In this document: piece after piece, positions 1-6,288 of the stretch | Numbering within the stretch: the stretch's first letter is position 1 | How the letters are laid out: every line of letters begins with the position of its first letter | From: Candidatus Omnitrophota bacterium | GTDB lineage: Bacteria > Omnitrophota > Gorgyraeia > Zapsychrales > Zapsychraceae | NCBI GenBank assembly: GCA_016217585.1 | Contig: JACRHQ010000166.1 | Span: 1 to 7,264, forward strand | DNA: 7,264 bases | Reading direction: 5' to 3' | The notes under the pieces: model-generated | Databases searched by the model: none | What the model was told of the DNA's origin: nothing | What the model saw: only the letters and a program-made list of their open reading frames with translations | Program-made: the position numbers and the translations under genes

Positions 1-1478
1 CCGGCAAGGTCGTGTTCACGGCCGCGGAAGCGGAAAAAATGGGACACAAGGGCGAGAAAGTCATCCTTGTTCGTAAAGAAACCAGCCCGGAAGATGTCGG
101 CGGTATGCATGCGGCCAAGGGTATTCTGACGGCGACCGGCGGCAAAACCAGCCACGCGGCGGTCGTCGCCCGCGGCTGGGGCAAGTGCTGCATCGTCGGA
201 TGCGAGGTGCTGAATATCAATTACGAAGCCAAGCAAATGTCGGTCAACGGTAAAACGGTCAAGCAGGGCGATTATATTACCCTGGACGGCTCGGCCGGCG
301 AAGTGTACGTCGGCGACATGCCTCTGCGAGAACCTGAACTTCCGGACGCGTATTATACGATCCTTAAATGGGCCGATGAATTCCGTACCATCAATGTCCG
401 TACCAACGCGGATACGCCTTACGACGCCGTCAACGCGATCAAGATGGGCGCCGAAGGTATCGGGCTGTGCCGCACGGAGCATATGTTCTTCGATACCGAG
501 GAACGCCGTCTGGCGATCCAGGAAATGATCGTCGCGGAAACGCTCGAAGCCCGTGAAACAGCGCTCGCCAAACTTTTACCGTTCCAGACGGACGACTTTT
601 ACGGTATTTTTAAAGCGATGAACGGTTATCCCGTGACGATCCGTTTGATCGACCCGCCGCTGCATGAATTTACACCGAAGGATCATGCCGGGATCGAGAG
701 GTTGAGCAAGATCACGGGCCTTGACCCGGAGAAGATCAAACACCGCTGCGAACAACTGCATGAGGCCAACCCGATGCTGGGCCACCGCGGCTGCCGGCTG
801 TGCATCACCTACCCGGAGATCCTCGACATGCAGGTGACCGCAATCATCCAGGCCGCGATCAGGTGCCGGAAAGAAGGCATCAAGGTCCTGCCGGAGATTA
901 TGCACCCGTTGACCATCGACAAGAAAGAATTCCGGATCCTTGAGCAGCAAACCCGGGCCGTCGCTGACCGGTTGATCAAACAGGCCGGCGTGACGCTGCC
1001 GTATCTCGTCGGTACGATGATCGAGATCCCGCGCGCCGCTCTTTTGGCGGACCAGCTGGCGGAGGTGGGAGAATTTTTCAGCTTCGGCACCAATGATTTA
1101 ACCCAGATGACCCTGGGGCTTTCACGCGACGACGCCGGGCGTTTCCTGCCGGTCTACGTGGCGACGGAGAAAGACGGGGGCAAGGGCATCTTTAAAGACG
1201 ATCCGTTTCAAAGCCTGGACCAGGACGGCGTCGGGATGCTCATCAAATTGGGCATTGAACGCGGCCGTTCCACGAAGAAGAACCTGAAAGTTGGTATTTG
1301 CGGCGAGCATGGCGGGGACCCGGCGTCCGTCGATTTCTGTTGCCGCGCGGGGATGGATTACGTGAGCTGTTCGCCGTACCGCGTGCCGATTGCCCGTTTG
1401 GCCGCGGCCCAGTCCGCGCTCAAGGCGGCTAACGGCGGCAAGGTTAAGAGGGAAGGGAAGAAAAGCAAGAAGCGATGA
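1..1478 (+). CDS. ppdK: Pyruvate, phosphate dikinase, C-terminal part (5' end outside the window)
   Basis: PPDK interconverts PEP + AMP + PPi and pyruvate + ATP + Pi in the cytoplasm. The frame is open from base 3 with no stop, reading [14 protein letters not shown], so the GTG at 12 is internal and about 490 C-terminal residues are present. Counting from that GTG, the swivelling domain carries the phospho-acceptor His48 in [15 protein letters not shown] (codon 153-155). The PEP/pyruvate TIM-barrel follows, with CRTEHMFF (Arg154), [11 protein letters not shown] (Arg211), [11 protein letters not shown] (Glu338), [10 protein letters not shown] (Asn361) and the catalytic Cys430 in [10 protein letters not shown]. 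The spacings agree with the Clostridium symbiosum enzyme (His455, Arg561, Glu745, Asn768, Cys831) apart from small insertions. The end [19 protein letters not shown] is typical of the family and is followed by a short Lys/Arg-rich tail. The stop overlaps the next start by 4 bp (ATGA), which implies co-transcription and translational coupling. All catalytic residues in view are intact. Confidence 0.97.
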   Translation, partial: GKVVFTAAEAEKMGHKGEKVILVRKETSPEDVGGMHAAKGILTATGGKTSHAAVVARGWGKCCIVGCEVLNINYEAKQMSVNGKTVKQGDYITLDGSAGEVYVGDMPLREPELPDAYYTILKWADEFRTINVRTNADTPYDAVNAIKMGAEGIGLCRTEHMFFDTEERRLAIQEMIVAETLEARETALAKLLPFQTDDFYGIFKAMNGYPVTIRLIDPPLHEFTPKDHAGIERLSKITGLDPEKIKHRCEQLHEANPMLGHRGCRLCITYPEILDMQVTAIIQAAIRCRKEGIKVLPEIMHPLTIDKKEFRILEQQTRAVADRLIKQAGVTLPYLVGTMIEIPRAALLADQLAEVGEFFSFGTNDLTQMTLGLSRDDAGRFLPVYVATEKDGGKGIFKDDPFQSLDQDGVGMLIKLGIERGRSTKKNLKVGICGEHGGDPASVDFCCRAGMDYVSCSPYRVPIARLAAAQSALKAANGGKVKREGKKSKKR

Positions 1479-2290
1479 CCGATCCCATCAAGGCCTATCT
1501 TAAAGACGTCCGCCCGATCCCGTTGTTGACGGCGCAGGAGGAGATCGATCTGTCCAAAAGGGTACAGAAAGGCGACAAGGAAGCGCGGGACAAGATGATC
1601 AGGGCTAACTTGCGGCTGGTCATCAGCATCGCCAAGCGCTATGTCAACCTCGGCGTCCCTCTCAGCGATTTGATCGAAGAGGGCAATATAGGCCTTATGA
1701 AAGGTGTGGAGAAGTTCGACCCCAGGAAGGGGTACCGTTTCTCGACGTACGCGGCCTGGTGGATCAAGCAGGGGGTGTCCCGGGCGATCATCGACCAGGG
1801 GAAAATGATCCGCGTCCCGGTCTATATGAACGAGGAAATTTTCAAGTATAAAAAGGTCGTTGAGAAATTGACCCACCGCCTGAACCGCAGACCCCAGCCG
1901 GCTGAGACCGCCAAAAGGATGAAGTTGACTGTTGAGCGCGTCCGTACGCTGGAAAACGCCATCGCCCGCATGTCGAGCCTCGACGCCCCCATCGGAGGGG
2001 ACGGCGAAGGCCAGGTCATCGATGTCATCGAAGATGAAAATGTGGCCAGCCCGGCCAGCGACCTGGAGAATTTTTTCAATAAAGAGCGCGCGGCGGGCTT
2101 CCTGGACATGCTCGATGAACGCGAGCGCAGGATCATCAAGATGCGTTACGGGCTGGACAGCGGTGAAGGCCGCACCCTCGCGCAGATCGCCGGGGAGCTG
2201 GGCGTCTCCCGCGAGCGTGTCCGTCAGATTGAAGTGGCCACGCTTAAAAAAATCCGCGTTTTGATCAAACAGGAAAAATTGAAAAAATAA
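1475..2290 (+). CDS. RNA polymerase sigma-70 factor, RpoD/RpoS-like, without region 1.1
   Basis: This 271-residue sigma factor directs RNA polymerase to promoters. Region 1.2 starts at once ([20 protein letters not shown], residues 3-22). Region 2 follows ([19 protein letters not shown], then [20 protein letters not shown], then [16 protein letters not shown]). Region 3 covers roughly residues 118-175, with the finger around [19 protein letters not shown]. Region 4 is residues ~208-265, with the helix-turn-helix [20 protein letters not shown]. Region 1.1 and the non-conserved insert of housekeeping RpoD are missing, so it is a primary-like or group 2 factor. The -10 contacts are near consensus (WWIKQGVS, with Ser for the E. 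coli Thr440), and the -35-reading RER..R residues are present, so ordinary TTGACA/TATAAT-like promoters are expected (inference). The start is fixed by the ATGA overlap with ppdK and by region 1.2 beginning right after it. No strong Shine-Dalgarno is seen, only purine-rich ppdK sequence. Whether it is the main sigma factor of the cell cannot be told here. Confidence 0.93.
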   Translation: MTDPIKAYLKDVRPIPLLTAQEEIDLSKRVQKGDKEARDKMIRANLRLVISIAKRYVNLGVPLSDLIEEGNIGLMKGVEKFDPRKGYRFSTYAAWWIKQGVSRAIIDQGKMIRVPVYMNEEIFKYKKVVEKLTHRLNRRPQPAETAKRMKLTVERVRTLENAIARMSSLDAPIGGDGEGQVIDVIEDENVASPASDLENFFNKERAAGFLDMLDERERRIIKMRYGLDSGEGRTLAQIAGELGVSRERVRQIEVATLKKIRVLIKQEKLKK

Positions 2291-3151
2291 ATGATTTCCC
2301 GCAAACGAAAACCGACCTTTGTCCTGGTCATCCCCCAGTTTGAAGACATCTTCCATTCCTATTACGCCGGGGAGATCGTCCGCGGCGTGAGCCTCTCCGC
2401 CAGCCGTCTGAACGCCGATTTTCTGGTCCATATCACGGACCGCAGCAACCACAAGGGGTGGCTCGATTCCACCCTGATGGACACCAAATACGTCGACGGG
2501 ATTGTTTTCGCCGACATCGACAACGACGTGGACGTCGTCAAGAAGGCCATCCGCTGGGGGATGCCGTGTGTCGTGCTGAATAACATCCTTGACGAGCCCA
2601 TCAATTACATCGCCGTGGACAACAAGCGCGCGGCCGTTGAGGTCGTCGAGCACCTGATCGCCATGGGGCACCGCGAGATCGCCACGATCGCGGGTGACGT
2701 TTCCACCCAGGCCGGCCTCAAGCGCCTGGAAGGTTACCGTGAGGCCCTCCTGAATCACAATATCGAAGCGCCGCGCCCTTACGTGACCTTTGGGGATTTC
2801 CTGCGCACGCCGGCGCGCCTGGCCGCGCAGAAACTGCTCAAGGCGAAAAACCGCCCGACGGCGGTTTTCGCCGCTTCCGACGTCATGGCGCTGGAGTTGA
2901 TCGACGTCGCGCGTTCCCTGAAGCTGCGGGTGCCGCAGGACCTGTCCGTGGTCGGTTTCGACGACAACCCCTTGATCAATTCCAGTTCGGTGAAGTTGTC
3001 CACGGTCTCCCAGCCTCTGGTGGAAATGGGGCGCCTGGGCGCCGAACATTTAAGCCGCATCAGCCAGGGCAAAGAGAAGCTCCCTTTAAAAATTATTTTA
3101 CCCACGTATTTGATCAAGCGCGAGTCCGTCGCCAAGGCAACCACGAAATAA
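2291..3151 (+). CDS. LacI/GalR-type ligand-binding domain protein lacking the DNA-binding HTH
   Basis: This 286-residue protein matches the periplasmic-binding-protein-like effector domain of LacI/GalR regulators. It begins with a short basic stretch (MISRKRK) and then the first beta strand TFVLVIPQFEDIFHSYYAGE. Typical family segments follow: VDGIVFADID, the block INYIAVDNKRAAVEVVEHL continuing into AMGHREIATIAG (~residues 102-135), AVFAASDVMALELIDVARSL (~194-213) and VPQDLSVVGFDDNPL (~216-230). Family members are usually about 330-340 residues because of an N-terminal HTH and hinge of ~60 residues, and that part is absent here. There is no signal peptide, so it should be cytoplasmic and not a transporter's binding protein. 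It starts immediately after the sigma TAA, in the same frame, with no well-spaced Shine-Dalgarno (AGGA at 2271-2274 is too far upstream), so translation probably depends on coupling to sigma. The ligand (sugar or nucleoside) and the output are unknown. A role in tuning the adjacent sigma factor is inference. Confidence 0.88.
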   Translation: MISRKRKPTFVLVIPQFEDIFHSYYAGEIVRGVSLSASRLNADFLVHITDRSNHKGWLDSTLMDTKYVDGIVFADIDNDVDVVKKAIRWGMPCVVLNNILDEPINYIAVDNKRAAVEVVEHLIAMGHREIATIAGDVSTQAGLKRLEGYREALLNHNIEAPRPYVTFGDFLRTPARLAAQKLLKAKNRPTAVFAASDVMALELIDVARSLKLRVPQDLSVVGFDDNPLINSSSVKLSTVSQPLVEMGRLGAEHLSRISQGKEKLPLKIILPTYLIKRESVAKATTK

Positions 3152-3158
3152 GAATAAC

Positions 3159-3162
3159 GAGG
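3159..3162 (+). promoter_or_regulatory. Ribosome binding site of apt
   Basis: GAGG lies nine bases before the ATG at 3172, inside the 20-bp gap after the LacI-like gene. It is the only well-placed Shine-Dalgarno in the operon and supports this apt start. Confidence 0.6.
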
Positions 3163-3171
3163 TCAAGGCCC

Positions 3172-3708
3172 ATGAAACCCGGGACATTGCGTAAAAGCGA
3201 CCTGAAAAAATGCATCCGCGACATCCCCGATTTTCCCAAAGAGGGCATTATCTTCAAAGACATCACCACTCTTCTCAAAGACAAAGACGCTTTTAAAAAG
3301 TCGGTGGACCTTCTGGCCCGTAAGTTCAGGGGCGAGCGTATCGAGTGCGTCGTGGGGGTGGAGGCGCGCGGGTTCATCTTCGGCGCCGCCCTCGCCTACA
3401 GGCTCAAGGCCGGGTTTGTCCCCGTGCGCAAGAAAGGCAAGCTCCCCGCCAAGACCAAAAGCGTCACCTATCAGCTGGAGTACGGCACCGACGTCCTCGA
3501 GATCCATGAGGACGCCCTGGCGCCCCAGACGCGCGTTTTGATCGTCGACGATCTCCTGGCGACCGGCGGCACCATCAAGGCGGTCTCCGAGCTCGTCAAA
3601 AACCAGAAAGCCGTCATCGCCGGCGTGGCCTTTCTCGTGGAGCTCGGGTTCCTGCGCGGCAAAGACAAATTAAAAGACCTGCCGGTGTATTCCGTAATAA
3701 AATATTGA
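3172..3708 (+). CDS. apt: Adenine phosphoribosyltransferase
   Basis: This enzyme makes AMP + PPi from adenine and PRPP (purine salvage, cytoplasmic). Its 178 residues are the usual length for bacterial Apt. The N-terminal IRDIPDFPKEGIIFKDITTL (~residues 16-35) is the family signature. It is followed by VGVEARGFIFGAALAYRL, by PVRKKGKLPAKT, and by the PRPP-binding loop VLIVDDLLATGGT at residues 122-134, with the two acidic residues Asp126 and Asp127. The C-terminal LVELGFLRGKDKL is also typical. The ATG is supported by GAGG nine bases upstream. It is the last gene of the ppdK-sigma-LacI-like-apt cluster, 20 bp after the previous stop. Its products AMP and PPi are co-substrates of PPDK in the direction that forms pyruvate, which gives a plausible reason for the linkage (inference). 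No oddities are seen. Confidence 0.97.
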   Translation: MKPGTLRKSDLKKCIRDIPDFPKEGIIFKDITTLLKDKDAFKKSVDLLARKFRGERIECVVGVEARGFIFGAALAYRLKAGFVPVRKKGKLPAKTKSVTYQLEYGTDVLEIHEDALAPQTRVLIVDDLLATGGTIKAVSELVKNQKAVIAGVAFLVELGFLRGKDKLKDLPVYSVIKY

Positions 3709-3736
3709 TTTGCGTTTTTATCAGGATTTTTTGTAG

Positions 3737-3757
3737 GGGCAGGCCTTGTGCCTGCCC
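3737..3757 (+). repeat. Left hairpin of the repeat pair
   Basis: An 8-bp perfect stem GGGCAGGC (3737-3744) / GCCTGCCC (3750-3757) encloses the loop CTTGT. A short T-rich stretch lies before it, not after, so it is not a classical intrinsic terminator on the plus strand. Confidence 0.75.
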
Positions 3758-3770
3758 GATTCAATAAAAA

Positions 3771-3789
3771 GGCGACCACAAGGGTCGCC
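3771..3789 (+). repeat. Right hairpin of the repeat pair
   Basis: A 7-bp perfect stem GGCGACC (3771-3777) / GGTCGCC (3783-3789) encloses the loop ACAAG. An A-run at 3766-3770 precedes it, so on the minus strand the hairpin is followed by TTTTT, giving a weak terminator-like arrangement for transcription coming from the right. Confidence 0.7.
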
Positions 3790-3799
3790 CCTACACGAT

Positions 3800-4750
3800 A
3801 TGTTTTCATTTTTCTTAAAAAATCGCACTGTCCTTATCCTCGCCGCTGTCCTCGTCATCACCTTCGTCGCTTATTCGCCTGTTTTGCGCGGCGAATTCCT
3901 CCTCTGGGACGATGATGTGCACGTCTTGGACAACGTCACCATCCGCGGGCTGGACCTTGAGCATGTCCAGGACATGTTCACCGCGACGGTCAACAAGACT
4001 TATATCCCGCTCACCAGCCTTTCCTTCGCCCTGGAGTACCGTTTCGTCGGGTACAAGCCGTTTCTTTATCATCTGGACAACGTCCTTCTGCATCTGGCCG
4101 TCGTGGCGTTTGTTTTCTTCCTGGGCCGACGGCTTGGGCTCGCGCCGCCGGGGGCGTGGGTGGCCGCTCTGATTTTCGCCGTGCATCCGATGCGCGTGGA
4201 ATCCGTCGCGTGGATCACGGAACGCAAGGACGTTTTGTACGCTGTTTTTTATCTGGCCGCGCTGATGGCTTATCTGCGTTATCTGGAACGGAAAAAATAT
4301 TTTTGGCTTTTTTTGACGACGGCGCTGGGGGCTTTGAGCATGCTGGCGAAGGCGATGGCCTTGAGCATACCGCTCATCCTGGTTTTAATCGACTGGTTCA
4401 AGGGAAGGCCGCTGAAAGTTGCGACACTGGCCGAGAAATTGCCGTTTTTAGTTTTAATCGGCGGTATCGGGTGGCTGACCTATTCGGCGCACGCGCGTAT
4501 CCCCGGGGAAAGCGTCGTCCAGAGCGCTTTGATCTGGCCGTGGACGTTTACCTTTTATCTGCGGCAATTTGTGTTTCCCGTTTTCTCCGTGCCGGTGTTC
4601 CGGCTCCCCAAACCGGTTTCCCCGGCCAACCCGGAATACCTGCTGTCGCTGTTGGTTCTCCTGGCGGTTGCCGCGGCGGTGATACGGTTCCGTAAAAATA
4701 AATGGTTTATATTTGCCGTTTTGTTTTATTTTTTTCGATATTTTTCCTGA
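3800..4750 (+). CDS. TMTC-like GT-C membrane protein, N-terminal part (frameshifted gene)
   Basis: The first 316 residues form the membrane half of a GT-C/protein O-mannosyltransferase-like protein with the TMTC architecture (membrane domain plus TPRs). TM1 is residues ~10-29 (TVLILAAVLVITFVAYSPV). It is followed by an outside loop with the acidic motif WDDD (Asp37-39), the position of the catalytic acidic residue(s) in GT-C enzymes. Other family segments are TSLSFALEYRFVGYKPFLYH, AVHPMRVESVAWITERKDVL and LGALSMLAKAMALSIPLILV. About eight hydrophobic segments are visible up to the break. The frame stays open upstream to 3746 inside the repeat, but ATG 3800 directly precedes TM1 and is the sensible start; no Shine-Dalgarno is present. 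The frame ends early with RYFS and a stop after the T7 run at 4729-4735. The expected continuation lies in the -1 frame. It may glycosylate exported proteins or lipids; the substrate is unknown. Confidence 0.85.
   Translation: MFSFFLKNRTVLILAAVLVITFVAYSPVLRGEFLLWDDDVHVLDNVTIRGLDLEHVQDMFTATVNKTYIPLTSLSFALEYRFVGYKPFLYHLDNVLLHLAVVAFVFFLGRRLGLAPPGAWVAALIFAVHPMRVESVAWITERKDVLYAVFYLAALMAYLRYLERKKYFWLFLTTALGALSMLAKAMALSIPLILVLIDWFKGRPLKVATLAEKLPFLVLIGGIGWLTYSAHARIPGESVVQSALIWPWTFTFYLRQFVFPVFSVPVFRLPKPVSPANPEYLLSLLVLLAVAAAVIRFRKNKWFIFAVLFYFFRYFS
4729..4735 (+). other. Frame break at a T7 run: -1 slippery heptamer or one-base indel
   Basis: The seven T are read T TTT TTT in the zero frame of the upstream part, which is exactly the X XXY YYZ pattern for -1 slippage. 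Slipping back one base gives ...FAVLFYFF followed by SIFFLMRFDEVKD, restoring a continuous hydrophobic segment and the downstream TPR frame. One additional T would do the same. No convincing upstream Shine-Dalgarno-like stimulator or strong downstream hairpin is seen, which weakens the programmed-shift idea and leaves an indel or sequencing error as likely. Confidence 0.7.
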
Positions 4751-6288
4751 TGCGGTTTGATGAGGTTAAAGACATCAACATCGTCGCCGACCGGTTCATG
4801 TATCTGCCGGGGCTGGGCTTCTGCTGGTGGATTGGTCTGGGGGCGCAGCGTCTCCGGGCGCGGGGCGCCGCGAAAAAGGCGGTGAGGGTGGCGCTTGTCG
4901 CCGGGCTTATCATCGTGGCGGGATTATTTTCCTGGAAAACGTTTCGCCTGTGCGGTGTCTGGCGCGACAGCGTTTCTTTATGGGAACATGAATTGAAGTA
5001 TTTTTCCGACGAGCCGGTCGCGCTCAACAACCTCGCCGCCGCCCTTGAGAAAACAAAAGAATTTGAACAGGCTGAAAAAGAATACCGTGCGGTCATGAAG
5101 ATGGGGCTGGAGGACGTCAAAAAAGGCCTTTCCCCGCAGGCCGTCGGGTCTTTGCGCGAAGTTGAACGTTTAATCCGTCTTTATAAAAAAGCGATCCAGG
5201 CCGACCCCGGTTTTAAAGACGCCCCGTATAATCTGGGGAACACCTACGCCCGTATCGGGAGGTTCCCTGAAGCGGTTGAGGCGTACCGGCAGGCCCTGGA
5301 GATCGACCCGGAATTCAAGGACGCCCATTGCGGGGTCGGCGATGTTTATATCGAAACGGGTAACGCCGAAGGCGCCGTTTCCGCGTATGGCCGGGCGATG
5401 GACCTTCACCCCGACGATGAAGACCTTTACGTTAACGTTGTCACGGCGTATACCAGGGCGCTTGAAAAGAATCCCGACCAGCCGGTCTACCAAAAGGCCG
5501 GGAGAGAGACGATAAGGCGTTATGCCGATTTTATCAACACCCGGCCGCCCCGGACCACGTCTTATTTTAACCTGGGGCTCTTGTACGCGGGTATGGGAGA
5601 TAACGAAGGGGCCGTTTTGGCTTATCGCCGGGTTCTGGAGATCAACCCGCGGCATAGCGGGGCGCTCTACAACCTCGGTAATGTTTATAAAGACCAGGGG
5701 CAGCTGGCCCAGGCGCTTCCTCTATATCAAAAGGCCATTGAGGCTGACCCCGGGATGAGCGACGCTTATCTGAACATGGGCATTATTTACGGCCGCCAGG
5801 GGAAAGAGCTCCCGGCCAGGGAGTATTACCAGAAGGCCCTTCACGCGGATCCCGGCAACAGCCGGGCGTATTTTAACCTCGGGTTCCTGGAAGAAACGGC
5901 GGCCGATAGGCTCCCTTCGGCCGTTAGGTCCCCGGAGGGGAGAGGCAATTTTCAAAAGGCGGCGGAGTTGTACCGGCAGTCCATCGTCCATGATCCCGCC
6001 GGGGCGCAGGGGTATTATAATCTGGGGAATGTGTATGTGAAGCTGGACATGGTAGCGGAGGCCTTGAAGGCGTATCTTAAAGCGGTCGAACTCAAGCCCG
6101 AAAATGTCGATGCCTTGTTCAATTTATCCATCCTGTCTTTCCGTCAGTGGAATTTCGCGGACGCCGTCAAATACTGCGATAAAGCGGTATCCCTCGGCTA
6201 TGATGCCCCGCGGCAGTATCTGGACACCCTCGCGCCTTACCGTCAAACCGGCACTCCTCAAGGATTATCGGTGTTAGATAAATTTTAA
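4735..6288 (+). CDS. TMTC-like protein, C-terminal part: last TM segments plus about nine TPRs
   Basis: This is the continuation of the preceding gene in the -1 frame. The open frame runs from ATG 4702, but its useful coding begins at the T7 run. Joined to the first part it gives about 829 residues (numbering below). It starts with the rest of a TM segment and NIVADRFMYLPGLGFCWWIG, a normal late part of the membrane domain. One more TM follows (RVALVAGLIIVAGLFSW), then about nine TPR units over residues ~405-808. Examples are APYNLGNTYARIGRFPEAVE, ALYNLGNVYKDQGQLAQALP and GYYNLGNVYVKLDMVAEALK. One unit is shortened (EDLYVNVVTAYTRALEKNPD) and another carries an extra stretch of about 20 residues near 5897-5945. 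TPRs bind proteins or peptides, so they may present acceptors or partners to the membrane domain (inference). If translated separately, ATG 4750 overlapping the upstream TGA is the likely start. The stop overlaps the stop of the convergent transposase. Confidence 0.88.
   Translation, partial: SIFFLMRFDEVKDINIVADRFMYLPGLGFCWWIGLGAQRLRARGAAKKAVRVALVAGLIIVAGLFSWKTFRLCGVWRDSVSLWEHELKYFSDEPVALNNLAAALEKTKEFEQAEKEYRAVMKMGLEDVKKGLSPQAVGSLREVERLIRLYKKAIQADPGFKDAPYNLGNTYARIGRFPEAVEAYRQALEIDPEFKDAHCGVGDVYIETGNAEGAVSAYGRAMDLHPDDEDLYVNVVTAYTRALEKNPDQPVYQKAGRETIRRYADFINTRPPRTTSYFNLGLLYAGMGDNEGAVLAYRRVLEINPRHSGALYNLGNVYKDQGQLAQALPLYQKAIEADPGMSDAYLNMGIIYGRQGKELPAREYYQKALHADPGNSRAYFNLGFLEETAADRLPSAVRSPEGRGNFQKAAELYRQSIVHDPAGAQGYYNLGNVYVKLDMVAEALKAYLKAVELKPENVDALFNLSILSFRQWNFADAVKYCDKAVSLGYDAPRQYLDTLAPYRQTGTPQGLSVLDKF
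4748..4752 (+). promoter_or_regulatory. TGATG stop/start overlap
   Basis: The zero-frame TGA stop (4748-4750) overlaps an ATG (4750-4752) in the frame of the TPR part, whose product would begin MRFDEVKDINIVADRF. This is a classical arrangement for translational re-initiation and would allow a two-polypeptide version of the protein. It may equally be chance, since the methionine also fits inside the fused protein. Confidence 0.4.
5900..5923 (+). repeat. Short inverted repeat inside a TPR unit
   Basis: CGGCCGA (5900-5906) and TCGGCCG (5917-5923) form a perfect 7-bp stem with a 10-base loop. A second small palindrome, CCCC/GGGG, lies at 5930-5940. Together they coincide with about 20 residues (AADRLPSAVRSPEGRG) that interrupt the helix A-turn-helix B spacing of one TPR. 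The stretch may be an in-frame inserted palindromic element. Confidence 0.45.

Larger units (their letters stand above)
3732..3795. repeat. Pair of REP-like palindromic elements in inverted orientation
   Basis: The 64-bp block begins with TGTAGGGGC (3732-3740) and ends with its exact reverse complement GCCCCTACA (3787-3795). Each half is also a hairpin, and the two loops (CTTGT and ACAAG) are complementary. The right half, read on the minus strand, starts TGTAGGGGCGACCCTTGTGG; the left half starts TGTAGGGGCAGGCCTTGTGC. They are therefore two variants of one element facing each other, as in REP/BIME-type dispersed repeats. GTAGGGGC elements of this look, which translate to peptides like RAGTRPAPT, are familiar from many environmental genomes; that is recall and was not searched. 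The block fills the apt/TMTC gap and could act as a terminator-like or mRNA-protecting structure for the apt transcript. Confidence 0.8.

Noticed and set aside
12..14. GTG as a true start for the dikinase
   Set aside because: The frame is open upstream and already reads PPDK sequence (GKVV), and the usual N-terminal ATP-binding half is missing, so the gene begins outside the window.
1358..3049. 563-codon open frame on the minus strand opposite sigma and the LacI-like gene
   Set aside because: It lies antisense to two well-recognised genes, and its composition (many His, Asp, Gly, Val, Gln) is what the complement of high-GC codons gives. No family motif is seen.
3746..3799. Longer N-terminus of the TMTC-like protein from ATG 3746
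   Set aside because: It would be translated from the palindromic repeat, and the resulting peptide (MCLPDSIKRRPQGSPLHD) does not fit ahead of TM1.
3471..3809. Minus-strand ORF containing RAGTRPAPT
   Set aside because: That peptide is the translation of the repeat element, and the rest is antisense to apt.
4156..4695. Plus-strand ORF inside the TMTC-like gene
   Set aside because: It is an out-of-frame shadow of the membrane domain, without hydrophobic segments or motifs of its own.
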